Origin: Leisingera daeponensis
Lineage (GTDB): Bacteria > Pseudomonadota > Alphaproteobacteria > Rhodobacterales > Rhodobacteraceae
Assembly: GCF_019801465.1 (NCBI RefSeq)
Contig: NZ_JAHVJA010000002.1
Coordinates: 372,001-436,000, forward strand
Length of the DNA: 64,000 nt
Reading direction: 5' to 3'
Under the pieces are notes generated by a model, which did no database searches, was not told where the DNA came from, and saw only the letters and a program-made list of their open reading frames with translations. Position numbers and translations under genes: made by a program. Position 1 is the stretch's first letter. Each line of letters opens with the position of its first letter. Below, in pieces: positions 19,598-28,741 of the stretch.

Positions 19598-20586
19598 TGC
19601 GCCTCGCAGCGCTGCTGACATCTTTATCGCTCGCCGCGCCCGCCGCGGCGGGCGATTTTCGTTTGCAGTTCCCGCTCGACTGCACCCTGGGCGAGGACTG
19701 CCACATCCAGCAGTTCACCGATCACGACCCCGGCAAGGGCGCCACGGATTTCACCTGCGGCACGCTCAGCTACGACGGACACAAGGGCACTGATTTTGCC
19801 CTGCCCTACCTGTCGGACATGCAGGCGGGCGTTACCGTGCGGGCCGCAGCAGATGGGGTTGTCCGCGGTATCCGCAACGCAATGCCGGATCAGTATGCTG
19901 ACGGCGCGAACGATGCCGCCATCGACGGCAAGGAATGCGGCAACGGCGTGGTGCTGAGCCACGGCGGCGGCTGGGAAACCCAGTACTGCCACATGAAGCA
20001 AGGCTCTGTCCGGGTGGAAAGCGGTCAGAAGGTCCGGGCCGGCGATGTGCTGGGCGAGGTTGGGCTTTCCGGCAAGACCCAGTTTCCGCATCTGCACCTG
20101 TCTGTGCGCAAGGACGGCGCGGTGGTGGATCCCTTCGCCCCGGACAGGCCGGGCAGCTGCGGCGGCGCCCCGGCGCGGACGCTGTGGGCCAAACCGCCCC
20201 CCTACCAGCCGGGCGGCCTGCTGGGCGCCGGGTTTTCCGCTGCCATTCCCGGGTTCGGCGCGATCAAGGCGGGTGCGGCTGACCAATCGCCTCTGGCAGC
20301 GGACGCGCCCGCAATGGTGTTCTGGGCCTATGCCTTCGGCAGCCGGGCGGGCGACAGGCTGGAGCTGGCAGTGACCGGGCCGGGCGGCGAGGTGGTCTCG
20401 CACAGCGAGGCGCTGGAGCGGACCCAGGCGCAGCTGTTCCGCGCGGCCGGCCGCCGTCTGCGCGGCGGCCAATGGCCGGCGGGAACCTATACCGGCACCG
20501 CCCGGCTGCTGCGCAACGGCGCGGAAGTGGACAGTTTCTCCCGCAGCATGGTGATCCCGCCCGCGGCGGACGCGGCCTCTCAGTAG
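19597..20586 (+). CDS. Secreted M23-family (LytM) peptidase
   Basis: This is 329 residues with a signal peptide (LAALLTSLSLAAPAAAG, cut near 19). The LytM zinc site is present: HKGTD gives His62 and Asp66, and HLHLS gives His165 and His167. The domain cleaves peptidoglycan cross-links in known members or, when degenerate, activates amidases. Six or more Cys residues suggest periplasmic disulfides. About 150 C-terminal residues form a separate beta-rich part. The start ATG shares a base with the clpA stop (TGATG), so the two are translationally coupled, which is an unusual partnership of cytosolic and periplasmic functions. Confidence 0.85.
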   Translation: MRLAALLTSLSLAAPAAAGDFRLQFPLDCTLGEDCHIQQFTDHDPGKGATDFTCGTLSYDGHKGTDFALPYLSDMQAGVTVRAAADGVVRGIRNAMPDQYADGANDAAIDGKECGNGVVLSHGGGWETQYCHMKQGSVRVESGQKVRAGDVLGEVGLSGKTQFPHLHLSVRKDGAVVDPFAPDRPGSCGGAPARTLWAKPPPYQPGGLLGAGFSAAIPGFGAIKAGAADQSPLAADAPAMVFWAYAFGSRAGDRLELAVTGPGGEVVSHSEALERTQAQLFRAAGRRLRGGQWPAGTYTGTARLLRNGAEVDSFSRSMVIPPAADAASQ

Positions 20587-20898
20587 CGCAGCGACCGCAG
20601 CCGCCGGGGCGTCAGCCCCGGCGGCTGCGCGGCCCAACGGGCGCGGCGCACCCTAAGGGCAGCCTGGCGCCGGGCGGGAGGCCCCTGCCCGCAAGCCGTG
20701 CCGGCCCTGTCAGCCGCTTCAGATTTGATAACCCCGTAAATCGCAATAGGTTATAAGGCAGCCCTACTGCCCGGTGGGGCAGCAACCCGTGTGTAACTAG
20801 TAGCTTGTCTCCTTTAGTGAAGCGGGTTGCACCCCGCGGGCCGTGGCAGGGGTCATCTCCCGCTCAACGGGTCCGCCGCAGCCTGCCGTCCGTCTGGC
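20587..20898. other. 312-bp convergent intergenic region with several hairpins
   Basis: The gap separates the M23 gene (+) from the MotB-like gene (-). It holds a perfect 14-bp hairpin at 20597-20628, a 6-bp inverted repeat ATAACC/GGTTAT, a CTGCCC/GGGCAG hairpin at 20767-20782, and a long-range GCAACCCG/CGGGTTGC pairing (20782-20789 with 20823-20830). A weak plus-strand promoter TTGATA-N16-TAGGTT precedes the last two (20725-20752). No coding frame is convincing. Confidence 0.55.
20597..20628 (+). terminator. Strong hairpin after clpA-M23, probable terminator
   Basis: Perfect 14-bp arms GCAGCCGCCGGGGC/GCCCCGGCGGCTGC enclose a GTCA loop, 10 bp after the M23 stop codon. No T-run follows, so it may act as a Rho-assisted terminator or a 3'-end stabiliser. 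Confidence 0.6.
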
Positions 20899-22740
20899 TC
20901 ACTTCTCGGTAAATTTCAGCTCGATCCGCCGGTTCTGGGCGCGCGCCTCCGGCGTGTCCGCCGGGTTCACCGGCTGGTATTCCCCGAACCCGTTGGCGGC
21001 CAGCCGCGACGGCGGCACTCCCAGCGCTTCGACCATGTAGCGCACCACTGACAGCGCCCGCCCCTGGCTGAGCTCCCAGTTGTCGGCAAATTTCGGGTGC
21101 GCCCCCAGCGGCGTGCTGTCGGTATGCCCGTCCACCCGGATGATCCAGTTGATCTCCGGCGGGATCGCCGTCACCACGCTTTGCAGGATCGACACCACCT
21201 TGGCGATCTCCACCCGCCCTTCCGGCGACAGCGTGGCGCTGCCCGGCGGGAACAGAACTTCGGAGGCAAACACAAACCGGTCGCCCTGGATGCGCACGCC
21301 TTCCTGAGTGCCAAGGAGATCCCGCAGGCGCCCGAAGAACTCGGAGCGGTAGCGCTCCAGGTCCTGCGCCTTGCTGGCAAGCCGTTCCGCCTCGGCCTGC
21401 AGCCGCTTGCGCTCCTGCTCCTCCAGAAGCCGCCGCTTGCGCTCTTCCGAAGCGGCGCGGGCCAGCGCCGCGTTCAGATCCTGCCCCAGGTTCTGCAGCT
21501 GCACCTGCTGCGCCGCGTCGCGGGCCTGGTAGTCGTCCAGAATCGCCTGCAGCCCCCCCAGCTGCTCGCGCAGAGCGGCCACTTGCTGGTTCAGGAGCGC
21601 TGTTTCGCGGCGGGCTTCCTCGGAAACGGCCCTTTCTTGCGACAGGGCATCCCGCGCCTGCGCCAAAAGGGCCGCGCGCTCTTCCGCCTGGGTCAGCCGC
21701 TCCGAGGCTGCTGCCTCTGCCGCCTCCTGCGCCGTCACGGCTGCCAGCAGGCGCTGGCGCAGCACGTCCAGGTCTTCCGCTTGGGTCTCTGCAGCAGCCA
21801 GGGCGGCCTTCGCCTCAGCCAGCTCGGCTGCCATCCGGCCGGCTTCCGCATCAGAGCCTGCGCGAGCGGCTTCCAGTTCCGAAAGCTGCGCGTCCAGCTG
21901 TTTCTTCGCGGCCTCCGCTGCTGCCAGCAGGGTGAGAGTGTCTTCCGCCTGCTGCCGCTGGGCTTCCAGTGCCAGAGTCATCGCGGTCAGCTCGGCATCC
22001 GCCGACTGCAGTTTCGCCCGCAGGGCCTCCGCCGCCGCTGCCTCCACCAGGCGGGCGGCCTCTTCGGCGCTCAGCTGCTCCTGCAGACCGGCGATTTCCT
22101 CGGACCTGGCGGCTTCCTCCGCTTCCCGGCTGGCAATCAGCGCCTCCATCGCCTCACGCTCTGCCGCGGCCAGCCGGGCGGCCTCGGCCTGAGCGTCGAT
22201 CTCGCCGCGGGCCTGCGCTAGTGCCAGGTTCAGGGCCTCCTGCTCGCTCAGCAGGGCGTCGCGGGCGGCTTCCAGGCTTTCACGGTCGGTGTTCAGCTCG
22301 GCAACCCGCGCCTGTGCGGCGTCGCGGCTGGCAATCAGGGCGGCCACTTGCGCCTCGAAACCGGTGATGCGGCTGGCGGCTTCTGCCAGCTCGCCAGCCT
22401 GGCGGTCACGCTCAGCCGTGAGCGAGGAGATCAGGCTGCGCGCCTGGGTCAGGTCTTCTTCGGCAGTGTTCAGGGTCGAGGCCAATGCCCCGAGCCGGGC
22501 GTTCAGGCGCCGGTTTTCGCGCTCCTCCAGCCCCAGGGCAGAGGCCAGCGCGCTGACCTCGGCTGACAGTTCATCCAGCTGGCTTTCCTGGCCGGTAATT
22601 GTCTCGCGCAGCACGAACTGCACCACCATGAAGATGGTCAGCACGAACATCAGCACCAGCAGGAGCCCGGTCATCGCATCGACGAATCCGGGCCAGATCG
22701 AGGCCTGGAACCGCTGTCCTGTGCGCCGGGAAAGGGCCAT
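20899..22740 (-). CDS. MotB-like protein with long coiled coil and OmpA domain
   Basis: This is 613 residues. A single N-terminal membrane helix (about 19-43) begins FVDAMTGLLLVLMF, with Asp21 placed like the proton-carrying Asp of MotB/ExbD. Residues about 50-470 are a continuous Ala/Glu/Arg-rich coiled coil. The last 140 residues are an OmpA/MotB peptidoglycan-binding domain (IRVDGHTDSTPLG, NWELSQGRALSVVRYM, NRRIELKF). It should form an ion-driven stator with the MotA/ExbB-like gene 3 bp upstream. Flagellar MotB linkers are short; this one could span a large part of the periplasm. No flagellar genes are nearby. The pair also resembles ZorA/ZorB of the Zorya system, but no zorC, zorD or zorE is present. 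Confidence 0.85.
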   Translation of the reverse strand: MALSRRTGQRFQASIWPGFVDAMTGLLLVLMFVLTIFMVVQFVLRETITGQESQLDELSAEVSALASALGLEERENRRLNARLGALASTLNTAEEDLTQARSLISSLTAERDRQAGELAEAASRITGFEAQVAALIASRDAAQARVAELNTDRESLEAARDALLSEQEALNLALAQARGEIDAQAEAARLAAAEREAMEALIASREAEEAARSEEIAGLQEQLSAEEAARLVEAAAAEALRAKLQSADAELTAMTLALEAQRQQAEDTLTLLAAAEAAKKQLDAQLSELEAARAGSDAEAGRMAAELAEAKAALAAAETQAEDLDVLRQRLLAAVTAQEAAEAAASERLTQAEERAALLAQARDALSQERAVSEEARRETALLNQQVAALREQLGGLQAILDDYQARDAAQQVQLQNLGQDLNAALARAASEERKRRLLEEQERKRLQAEAERLASKAQDLERYRSEFFGRLRDLLGTQEGVRIQGDRFVFASEVLFPPGSATLSPEGRVEIAKVVSILQSVVTAIPPEINWIIRVDGHTDSTPLGAHPKFADNWELSQGRALSVVRYMVEALGVPPSRLAANGFGEYQPVNPADTPEARAQNRRIELKFTEK

Positions 22741-22743
22741 CGC

Positions 22744-23934
22744 TTACGCCCCCGCGTCCCGGTCCGGCAGGCCGCCGCGCGACAGGCCGCGCGGCCGGGC
22801 AAAAGCCTTGATCATCAGATCGATGTCCTTGCGCAACTCGCTGAGGCTTTCCTGGCGGCCGGCCGAGATTTCCTCGAGGATGCGCAGCATCTGCACGTCG
22901 ATCGAGCGCAGCCGCATCCGGCTTTCGGCGTCGATGCCGCCCTGTTCGCCCTGGGCGCGCAGGATCTCGGTCAGCGCCTCCTGCCCCACCGCGACCCGGT
23001 CCAGCGCCGCGGTGATGGTGCCGGTATGCTCCTGGCGGCGGTTCATGTCCTGGATGGTTTCGACCAGGTCGCCCAGTTTCCGGTCCACCGCCGCGCGGCC
23101 CTCGGAGGTTTCGGCGAACATGGCCTGCAGCGCGTCCATCTGCTCGGCCATGGTGTCGAGCACCTGGGAAACCACGCCGCTGTCGCCGGCGCCGTCCTCG
23201 CCCGAGGAGAAGCTGACGCGGGTGATCGAGGAGAGCCATTCCTCCAGCTCGCGGTAGAACCGGTTCTGGCCGTGGCCCGCGAACAGTTCCAGCAGGCCGA
23301 CGATCAGCGAACCCGCCAGGCCCAGCAGCGAGGAGGCGAAGGCGACGCCCATGCCGCCCAGCTGCGCCTCCAGCCCCGTCATCAGGCGGTTGAAGACCGA
23401 CAGGCCCTCCTCGCCCTCCTGCGGGGCCAGGCTGCGGATGGTGTCGACGACGGCGGGAACGGTGGTGGCGAGACCATAGAAGGTGCCCAGAAGGCCCAGG
23501 AAGATCAGCAGATTGACAATGTAGCGGGTGATTTCCCGGTCCTCGTCGATGCGGCTGGCAACCGAGTCCAGGATCGAGCGGGTCGAAGCCGAGCCCAGCT
23601 GCATGCGCGCGCTGCGCGTGCCGAGAAGCGAGGCCAGCGGCGCCAGCATCGAGGGCGGGCGGCGGTGCTCCTGATTGTCGCCCGCGGCAAAGCGCTCGAT
23701 CCAGCGCACCGAGCCGATGAGCTGCACCACCTGCCAGAAACAGGCCAGGACACCGATGACGAAGACCAGTACGATGAAGCCGTTGAGCCAGGGGTTGGCC
23801 TCAAACACCGGCAGCACCCGCGGCAGCGCCACGAAGGCGCCGAAGCCCGAAAGCCCCAGCGCGATCAGCATCATGATGATCTGCCGCACCGGCTGGGAGA
23901 ACTGCGGCCGGGTCTTGCGGTCTGGCTGCGCCAT
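22744..23934 (-). CDS. MotA/TolQ/ExbB-type proton channel protein
   Basis: This is 396 residues. Two N-terminal helices (about 18-38 and 48-75) are followed by a cytosolic segment. The MotA/ExbB core comes next, with helices at about 165-185 (NLLIFLGLLGTFYGLATTVP) and 210-240 (MGVAFASSLLGLAGSLIVG). The C-terminal 150 residues are soluble and helical. The ATG at 23934 was chosen over an in-frame upstream ATG that would add an unlikely Cys-rich tail. With the MotB-like gene it forms a probable torque-generating or energy-transducing complex. Its biological output is unknown. Confidence 0.85.
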   Translation of the reverse strand: MAQPDRKTRPQFSQPVRQIIMMLIALGLSGFGAFVALPRVLPVFEANPWLNGFIVLVFVIGVLACFWQVVQLIGSVRWIERFAAGDNQEHRRPPSMLAPLASLLGTRSARMQLGSASTRSILDSVASRIDEDREITRYIVNLLIFLGLLGTFYGLATTVPAVVDTIRSLAPQEGEEGLSVFNRLMTGLEAQLGGMGVAFASSLLGLAGSLIVGLLELFAGHGQNRFYRELEEWLSSITRVSFSSGEDGAGDSGVVSQVLDTMAEQMDALQAMFAETSEGRAAVDRKLGDLVETIQDMNRRQEHTGTITAALDRVAVGQEALTEILRAQGEQGGIDAESRMRLRSIDVQMLRILEEISAGRQESLSELRKDIDLMIKAFARPRGLSRGGLPDRDAGA

Positions 23935-24012
23935 ATTGCTTGGCTCCTGACACTTTTGACTGCTCGTATTGCGTTCGCAGCCTATAAGCAAAGTGTCAGA
24001 AGCGCCAAGGCT

Positions 24013-24543
24013 TTATGCGGTGATTTCCCGCACCCTTCCCGCCAGCCAGTCGAGATCGCGGTCGTGCAGGCCGATCTCGGCGAGATGCTCGGCGGTGTTG
24101 TAGAGGTATTCGGTGTTGGGACCGCGCCCGCCCACCGCACGGGCGATGATCTGGGCCTGTTCCTCGAGGCTGAGACCACCGCAATACTGCACATGGTTCG
24201 GATCGATCACATAGGTGACGGCGGTGACGCTGGAACCGTCACCCAGCTCCACCGCCAGGTCCCGCTCCAGGTAGGCCGAGGAGATCAGCTCGCGCTCGCG
24301 CAGGTCTGCGAGGGTCTGCTCCTCGTGGCCGGCTTCAACCGCCAGCGCGATGCCTTTGCAATGGGCGCCGTCCGTTTCGTCCAGCGCCAGCACCAGGCCG
24401 GGCTTGTCCTCGCTGCCGCGGTGGTGGATCGAGGACATGCAGAAAGAGCGCGCATAGCCGTGCAGCACCGCCACCTCGCGCCGGGCCACCGGGAAGCCCG
24501 GGTTCCAAAGAAGCGATCCGTATCCGAATACCCACATGGTCAT
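24013..24543 (-). CDS. chaC: ChaC-like gamma-glutamylcyclotransferase
   Basis: This is 176 residues with the family signature VFGYGSLLWNPGF at the N-terminus, YARSFCMSSIHHRGS and the LRERELISSAY helix carrying the candidate catalytic Glu. ChaC enzymes cleave glutathione to 5-oxoproline and Cys-Gly in the cytosol. A second ATG two codons on (24537) is equally plausible. Its 5' end faces the divergent DUF2125 gene 67 bp away. Confidence 0.85.
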   Translation of the reverse strand: MTMWVFGYGSLLWNPGFPVARREVAVLHGYARSFCMSSIHHRGSEDKPGLVLALDETDGAHCKGIALAVEAGHEEQTLADLRERELISSAYLERDLAVELGDGSSVTAVTYVIDPNHVQYCGGLSLEEQAQIIARAVGGRGPNTEYLYNTAEHLAEIGLHDRDLDWLAGRVREITA

Positions 24544-24610
24544 GTCATCTGGCCCTTTCCGTGCCCTCCCTATAAACAGCAATCCTGATCCGGACAAAAG
24601 AGGCTATCCG

Positions 24611-25609
24611 ATGCGCCTGGCAAAACTGCTGATTGCCGCCCTCCTGGTGTGGAGCCTTTACTGGGCGGCGGCGGCCTGGGGTCTGAAGAACGGCATCGCC
24701 GCCTGGTTCGAGGCGCAGGAAAGCCGGGGCTGGCAGGCGGAGTACGCGGCGCTGGAAACGCAGGGGTATCCGCTGCGGCACCTGACGCGGATCAGCCGCC
24801 CTGCCTTGGCCGATCCCCGCACCGGCACCGCCTGGCGAGCGGACTGGCTGGAGCTGTCGAGCCCCGCCGCCTGGCCCGGGAAGCTGGAGCTTCACTTCCC
24901 CGCCGCGCCGCAAAGGCTCTCCTACTTCGACCGGACGGCGGTGATCGCTACAGAGGGGCTGCAGGCCAGCCTGCACCTGAAGCCGGGAACTGCGCTGGAG
25001 CTGCAGCAGATGGCACTGGTTGCGGACCGCTGGCAGATCGCGAAGGACGGAGAAGCGGTGCTGAGCGGTGCCGCGCTGGACCTGCGCATGGAGCAAACGG
25101 AGGCCCCCGAGACCTACCGGATCAGCGCCGGAGCAAGGGAATTCGCGCCGCGCGCCGCCTGGCGGCGGCTACTGGCGGCCAGCGCGCCGCTGCCGGAACG
25201 GTTCGACACGCTGATGCTGGAGATGGCGGTTGCCTTCGACGCGCCCTGGGACCGGTCCGCGCTGGAACAGAAGCGGCCGCAGCCGCGCCGGATCGACCTG
25301 AAGCTGGCCGATGCCCGGTGGGGGGATCTGAGGCTCAAGGCCGCGGGCAAGCTGACGGTGGACGAAGCCGGCCTGCCGGCAGGCGAGATCGCGCTGCAGG
25401 CGGAGAACTGGCGCGGCCTGGTGCTTATGGCGGAGCGCAGCGGCGCGCTGCCGCCCTCCCTGCGCGGCACGGTGGAGCGGGTGCTGGGGCTGCTGGCAGA
25501 GGCCAGCGGCAACCCGAACAACCTCGATATCACGCTGGGCTTTGCGGATGGCTATGTCACGCTCGGCCCGCTGCCGCTGGGCCACGCGCCGCGGCTGATC
25601 ATCCGCTGA
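24611..25609 (+). CDS. DUF2125-type membrane-anchored periplasmic protein
   Basis: This is 332 residues. An N-terminal hydrophobic helix (LAKLLIAALLVWSLYWAAAAW) acts as a signal anchor and is followed by a long beta-rich body. The pattern ESRGWQAEYAALETQGYPLRHLTRISRPALADP matches alphaproteobacterial DUF2125 proteins. The start is ATG 24611 with AGAGG upstream. No enzymatic motif is visible; a role in the envelope is inferred from the anchor only. Confidence 0.7.
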   Translation: MRLAKLLIAALLVWSLYWAAAAWGLKNGIAAWFEAQESRGWQAEYAALETQGYPLRHLTRISRPALADPRTGTAWRADWLELSSPAAWPGKLELHFPAAPQRLSYFDRTAVIATEGLQASLHLKPGTALELQQMALVADRWQIAKDGEAVLSGAALDLRMEQTEAPETYRISAGAREFAPRAAWRRLLAASAPLPERFDTLMLEMAVAFDAPWDRSALEQKRPQPRRIDLKLADARWGDLRLKAAGKLTVDEAGLPAGEIALQAENWRGLVLMAERSGALPPSLRGTVERVLGLLAEASGNPNNLDITLGFADGYVTLGPLPLGHAPRLIIR

Positions 25610-25684
25610 CCGGGGAACCCGCCTGTCAAGGGCCGTGCAGCGCGCGCCGTTCACCCTTTGCAGGCAAACCCCAGTACACTTAAC

Positions 25685-25714
25685 GCGCTTCAGCGAAGAC
25701 CTGCGCTGAAGCGC
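25685..25714. terminator. Hairpin after the DUF2125 gene
   Basis: Perfect 11-bp arms GCGCTTCAGCG/CGCTGAAGCGC enclose an 8-base loop, 75 bp past the DUF2125 stop, in a convergent gap. Confidence 0.5.
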
Positions 25715-25764
25715 TTGTCAGCAATAACCCCGCGCGCGGAGCGCGCCCGGCCCAAGGCTGTAAT

Positions 25765-25784
25765 ATGCCCGTCAGGGCATTTTC
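25765..25784. terminator. Short bidirectional terminator-like hairpin
   Basis: The stem ATGCCC/GGGCAT has a GTCA loop and a short T-run on the plus strand. It lies between the convergent DUF2125 and extensin-like genes. Confidence 0.45.
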
Positions 25785-25802
25785 AGGCGCGGGAGCCAGC
25801 CG

Positions 25803-26621
25803 TCAGCGGCAATAGGTGCCGCCGCGGTGCCGGGCCACGTCGAGGTGGAAGTGGTCCTTGTGATAACGGTCGGACTCCGGTCCCAGCACGGTGCCGAAGG
25901 GGCCGCAGGCGGCGCGCCAGATCTTTTTCAGCTTTTTGCGGGTCTTGCGGTTCTGCCAGCCGCGCAGCACCGACACGGTCTCGCCGCTGGCGAGCGTAAA
26001 GCCGGAGATGTCGATGGCCCGCGCCTTGCCGTGCTCCGAAATCCTGGCGCCGGGGCGGTTGTTGCGGGTGCGGCAGGTGTAATGGGCCGCGACGCGCAGG
26101 GACACCACCTTGTTGCGGCGCCCGAAAGCGGTCTCGACCTCGCGGCGGATCCAGGTCTTGAGCGCGCGGGCGGTGTTGCAGGTCATCAGGGAGGCCTGGC
26201 TGAGCCGCACCCCGGCAATCTCGCGCACCCGCACCGCATCCTTGGCGCCGCAGCCGGGCAGCGTGCCCGAAACATGGCCGACATTGTCGCCCTGAATGCC
26301 GATGTCGCCGCAGACCGAGCCCTTGCGCAGCTGGCGGCGTTTGAACAGCACCTGTTCGGCAAGGCTGTCGGGCCGTCCCGACGGCAGCAGGGACTCGCCA
26401 GGTGCCAGCAGCGGCAGGTCCGCGGGCCGGGCTGCTGCTGCCAGACGCTGCTCCGATTGGGGCCGGGTTTCCGGCCGCATGCCGGATGCGGGCGCCCAAA
26501 CGGCCCCGCTCCCCGCCTCTGCCGCCGCGTGCAGGGGCGCTTCCGGCGCGGTTTCCAGGGCCGAAGCCGCAGCTGCGCTGCCAACAATGGCGGCCAGCAG
26601 CAGAACGCCCGCGCGGCTCAC
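25803..26621 (-). CDS. Extensin-like C-terminal domain protein, exported
   Basis: This is 272 residues starting with a GTG that overlaps the tyrC stop codon (GTGA). A signal peptide (AGVLLLAAIVGSAAAASA) leads to a Pro/Ala/Arg-rich linker of about 65 residues. The bacterial extensin-like domain follows: several Cys, ARISEHGKARAIDISGF, and YHKDHFHLD near the end. The His/Asp pattern resembles D,D-peptidases of the Hedgehog/LAS type (compare HxxxxxxD and HxH), so a peptidoglycan hydrolase is plausible. That is inference. Coupling to aromatic amino-acid genes seems to be by position only. Confidence 0.8.
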   Translation of the reverse strand: MSRAGVLLLAAIVGSAAAASALETAPEAPLHAAAEAGSGAVWAPASGMRPETRPQSEQRLAAAARPADLPLLAPGESLLPSGRPDSLAEQVLFKRRQLRKGSVCGDIGIQGDNVGHVSGTLPGCGAKDAVRVREIAGVRLSQASLMTCNTARALKTWIRREVETAFGRRNKVVSLRVAAHYTCRTRNNRPGARISEHGKARAIDISGFTLASGETVSVLRGWQNRKTRKKLKKIWRAACGPFGTVLGPESDRYHKDHFHLDVARHRGGTYCR

Positions 26622-27538
26622 TTCTTCTGCCCCCGGCCGAAATCCGGCGCATCGGTATCCTGACCCGCCTCGATGATGCTGCGCCGGATGGCACGGGTGC
26701 GGGTGAAGTAATCGTGCAGATGCGCGCCGTCGCCGGTGCGGATGGCGCGCTGCAGGGCAAAGAGCTCCTCGGTGAAGCGGCCGAGGATTTCCAGGGTGGC
26801 GTCCTTGTTGGTCAGGAACACATCGCGCCACATGGTGGGGTCCGAGGCGGCGATGCGGGTGAAGTCGCGGAAACCGGCGGCGGAGTACTTGATCACCTCG
26901 CTGTCGGTCACCCGGCGCAGGTCGTCGGCGACACCCACCATAGTGTAGGCGATCAGGTGCGGCGTGTGCGAGGTGACAGCCAGCACCAGATCGTGGTGAT
27001 CGGCGTCCATCTCATCGACGTTGGCGCCCATCCCCTCCCACAGCGCACGCAGGCGGGCGGTGGCCTCCGGATCGGTGCCCTCGACCGGCACCAGCAGCGA
27101 CCAGCGGTTGTCAAACAGTTCGGCGAAGCCGGATTCGGGGCCGGAATGCTCGGTGCCCGCCAGCGGGTGGGCAGGCACGAAATGCACACCCTCGGGAAGA
27201 TGAGGCTGCACCGCCTCGATCACATGGCGTTTCACCGAGCCCACGTCGGAGACCGTGGCGCCGGTTTTCAGAACCGGCGCGATGTCCTCCATCACCGGCC
27301 CCATGGCGCCGACGGGGACGCAGAGCACCACCAGGTCGGCGTCCTGCACCGCCTCGCGCGCGCTGTCGCAGACACGGTCGCACAACCCGATGCGGCGGGC
27401 GGTGGCGCGGGTTTCCGCGCTGCGGGCGTAGCCGGTGACCTCGCCTGCCAGCCCGGCGCGTTTCATCGCCCAGAACATCGAGGACGCGATCAGGCCCAGG
27501 CCGATCAGCGCGACGCGGCCGTAGACTTGCCCGCTCAT
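26618..27538 (-). CDS. tyrC: Prephenate/arogenate dehydrogenase
   Basis: This is 306 residues. The N-terminal Rossmann motif [12 protein letters not shown] binds NAD(P). [23 protein letters not shown] and [17 protein letters not shown] are the conserved TyrA active-site blocks (His in [11 protein letters not shown]), and [11 protein letters not shown] follows. It oxidatively decarboxylates prephenate or arogenate in tyrosine synthesis. The start overlaps the hisC stop by ATGA. No ACT domain is attached, so tyrosine feedback through that domain is not expected. The choice between arogenate and prephenate is not resolved. Confidence 0.9.
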   Translation of the reverse strand: MSGQVYGRVALIGLGLIASSMFWAMKRAGLAGEVTGYARSAETRATARRIGLCDRVCDSAREAVQDADLVVLCVPVGAMGPVMEDIAPVLKTGATVSDVGSVKRHVIEAVQPHLPEGVHFVPAHPLAGTEHSGPESGFAELFDNRWSLLVPVEGTDPEATARLRALWEGMGANVDEMDADHHDLVLAVTSHTPHLIAYTMVGVADDLRRVTDSEVIKYSAAGFRDFTRIAASDPTMWRDVFLTNKDATLEILGRFTEELFALQRAIRTGDGAHLHDYFTRTRAIRRSIIEAGQDTDAPDFGRGQKK

Positions 27539-28620
27539 GCCTGGCCCTCTTTGAAGGCCTTCACCGCTGCGGCCACCCGGCGGCAGGAGTCTTCGTCGCC
27601 GATGGTGATGCGCAGTGCGGTGGGCAGGTTGTAGCCCGCCACCCCGCGCACGATCAGCCCCTGCGCCTGCAGGTACAGGTCGCAGGCCTCCGCTTCTGCC
27701 CGGCTGGTGAAGCGGGCCAGGATGAAGTTGGTGCTGGAGACATCCGAAGGCACGCCGAGTTCCGCCAGCGCATTGGCCAGCCAGGCGCGCCATTTGGCGT
27801 TTTCGGCGCGGCAGTGATCGACATAGTCCGTATCCCGCACCGAGGCCTCCGCCCCCGCCAGCGCGGTGCTGGAGACGTTGAACGGCCCGCGCACCCGGTT
27901 CAGCACATTGATGATCTCCTTAGGGCCGTAGCCCCAGCCGATCCGGGCGCCGCCCAGCCCGTAGATCTTTGAGAAGGTGCGGGTCATGAAGACGTTATCG
28001 CGGGACCGGATCAACGCGGCACCGGCATCAAACCCCTCAACGTATTCCGCATAGGCGCCGTCCAGCACCAGCAGCGCACCATCGGGCAAGCCATCGGCCA
28101 GGCGGGCCACCTCGGCCTCGCTGATCATGGTGCCGGTGGGGTTGTTGGGGTTGGCGATGAACACCAGCCTGGTCCGGGCGGTGCAGCCCGCCAGCAGCGC
28201 ATCCACATCGGTGACCCGCTCGCGCTCCTTCACCTCCACCGGGGTGGCGCCGGCAGCCAGCGCGCTGATGCGGTACATGGCAAAACCGTGTTCGGTGTAA
28301 AGCACCTCGTCGCCCGGGCCGGCATAGGCCTGGCACAGGAAGGCGATGATCTCATCGCTGCCAGCGCCGCAGATGATCTGCTCCGGCTCGAGTCCGTGCA
28401 CCTCGCCGATCGCCTGCCGCAAAGCGCCGTGGTCCGAGCTGGGATAGCGGTGCATATTGGCCGCCGCCTCCTGCATCGCCTGCACGGCGCGCGGGCTGGG
28501 GCCGAAAGGGTTCTCGTTCGAGGAGAGCTTCACAACATTGCTCACCCCTTTCACATGGGCAGCCCCGCCCTGATACAGAGCGATGTCCATGATACCGGGC
28601 TGCGGTGTGAGTTGGGTCAT
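27535..28620 (-). CDS. hisC: Histidinol-phosphate aminotransferase
   Basis: This is 361 residues, a fold-type I PLP enzyme with [13 protein letters not shown] at the substrate site, ANPNNPTGT, and Lys218 in [20 protein letters not shown] as the PLP lysine. It transaminates imidazole-acetol phosphate in histidine synthesis. Linkage to tyrC suggests that it may also serve aromatic amino acids, as reported for HisC-type enzymes in other bacteria. It is the first gene of the overlapping hisC-tyrC-extensin unit. Confidence 0.92.
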   Translation of the reverse strand: MTQLTPQPGIMDIALYQGGAAHVKGVSNVVKLSSNENPFGPSPRAVQAMQEAAANMHRYPSSDHGALRQAIGEVHGLEPEQIICGAGSDEIIAFLCQAYAGPGDEVLYTEHGFAMYRISALAAGATPVEVKERERVTDVDALLAGCTARTRLVFIANPNNPTGTMISEAEVARLADGLPDGALLVLDGAYAEYVEGFDAGAALIRSRDNVFMTRTFSKIYGLGGARIGWGYGPKEIINVLNRVRGPFNVSSTALAGAEASVRDTDYVDHCRAENAKWRAWLANALAELGVPSDVSSTNFILARFTSRAEAEACDLYLQAQGLIVRGVAGYNLPTALRITIGDEDSCRRVAAAVKAFKEGQA

Positions 28621-28741
28621 AATACGGGCTCCTTAATTCCAACCCGTCATAACGGCCCAATCGCTGGCGGGGAAGCACCAAGATGACGCTTCCCCCATGC
28701 TGCCGCCCCCGCCGGCAGCCTGCCCCAGCCGCAGGGCCGCG

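Noticed and set aside
20899-23934. Zorya anti-phage system (ZorA/ZorB)
   Set aside because: Only the MotA/MotB-like pair is present; no zorC, zorD or zorE follows. A general stator-like pair is the safer call.
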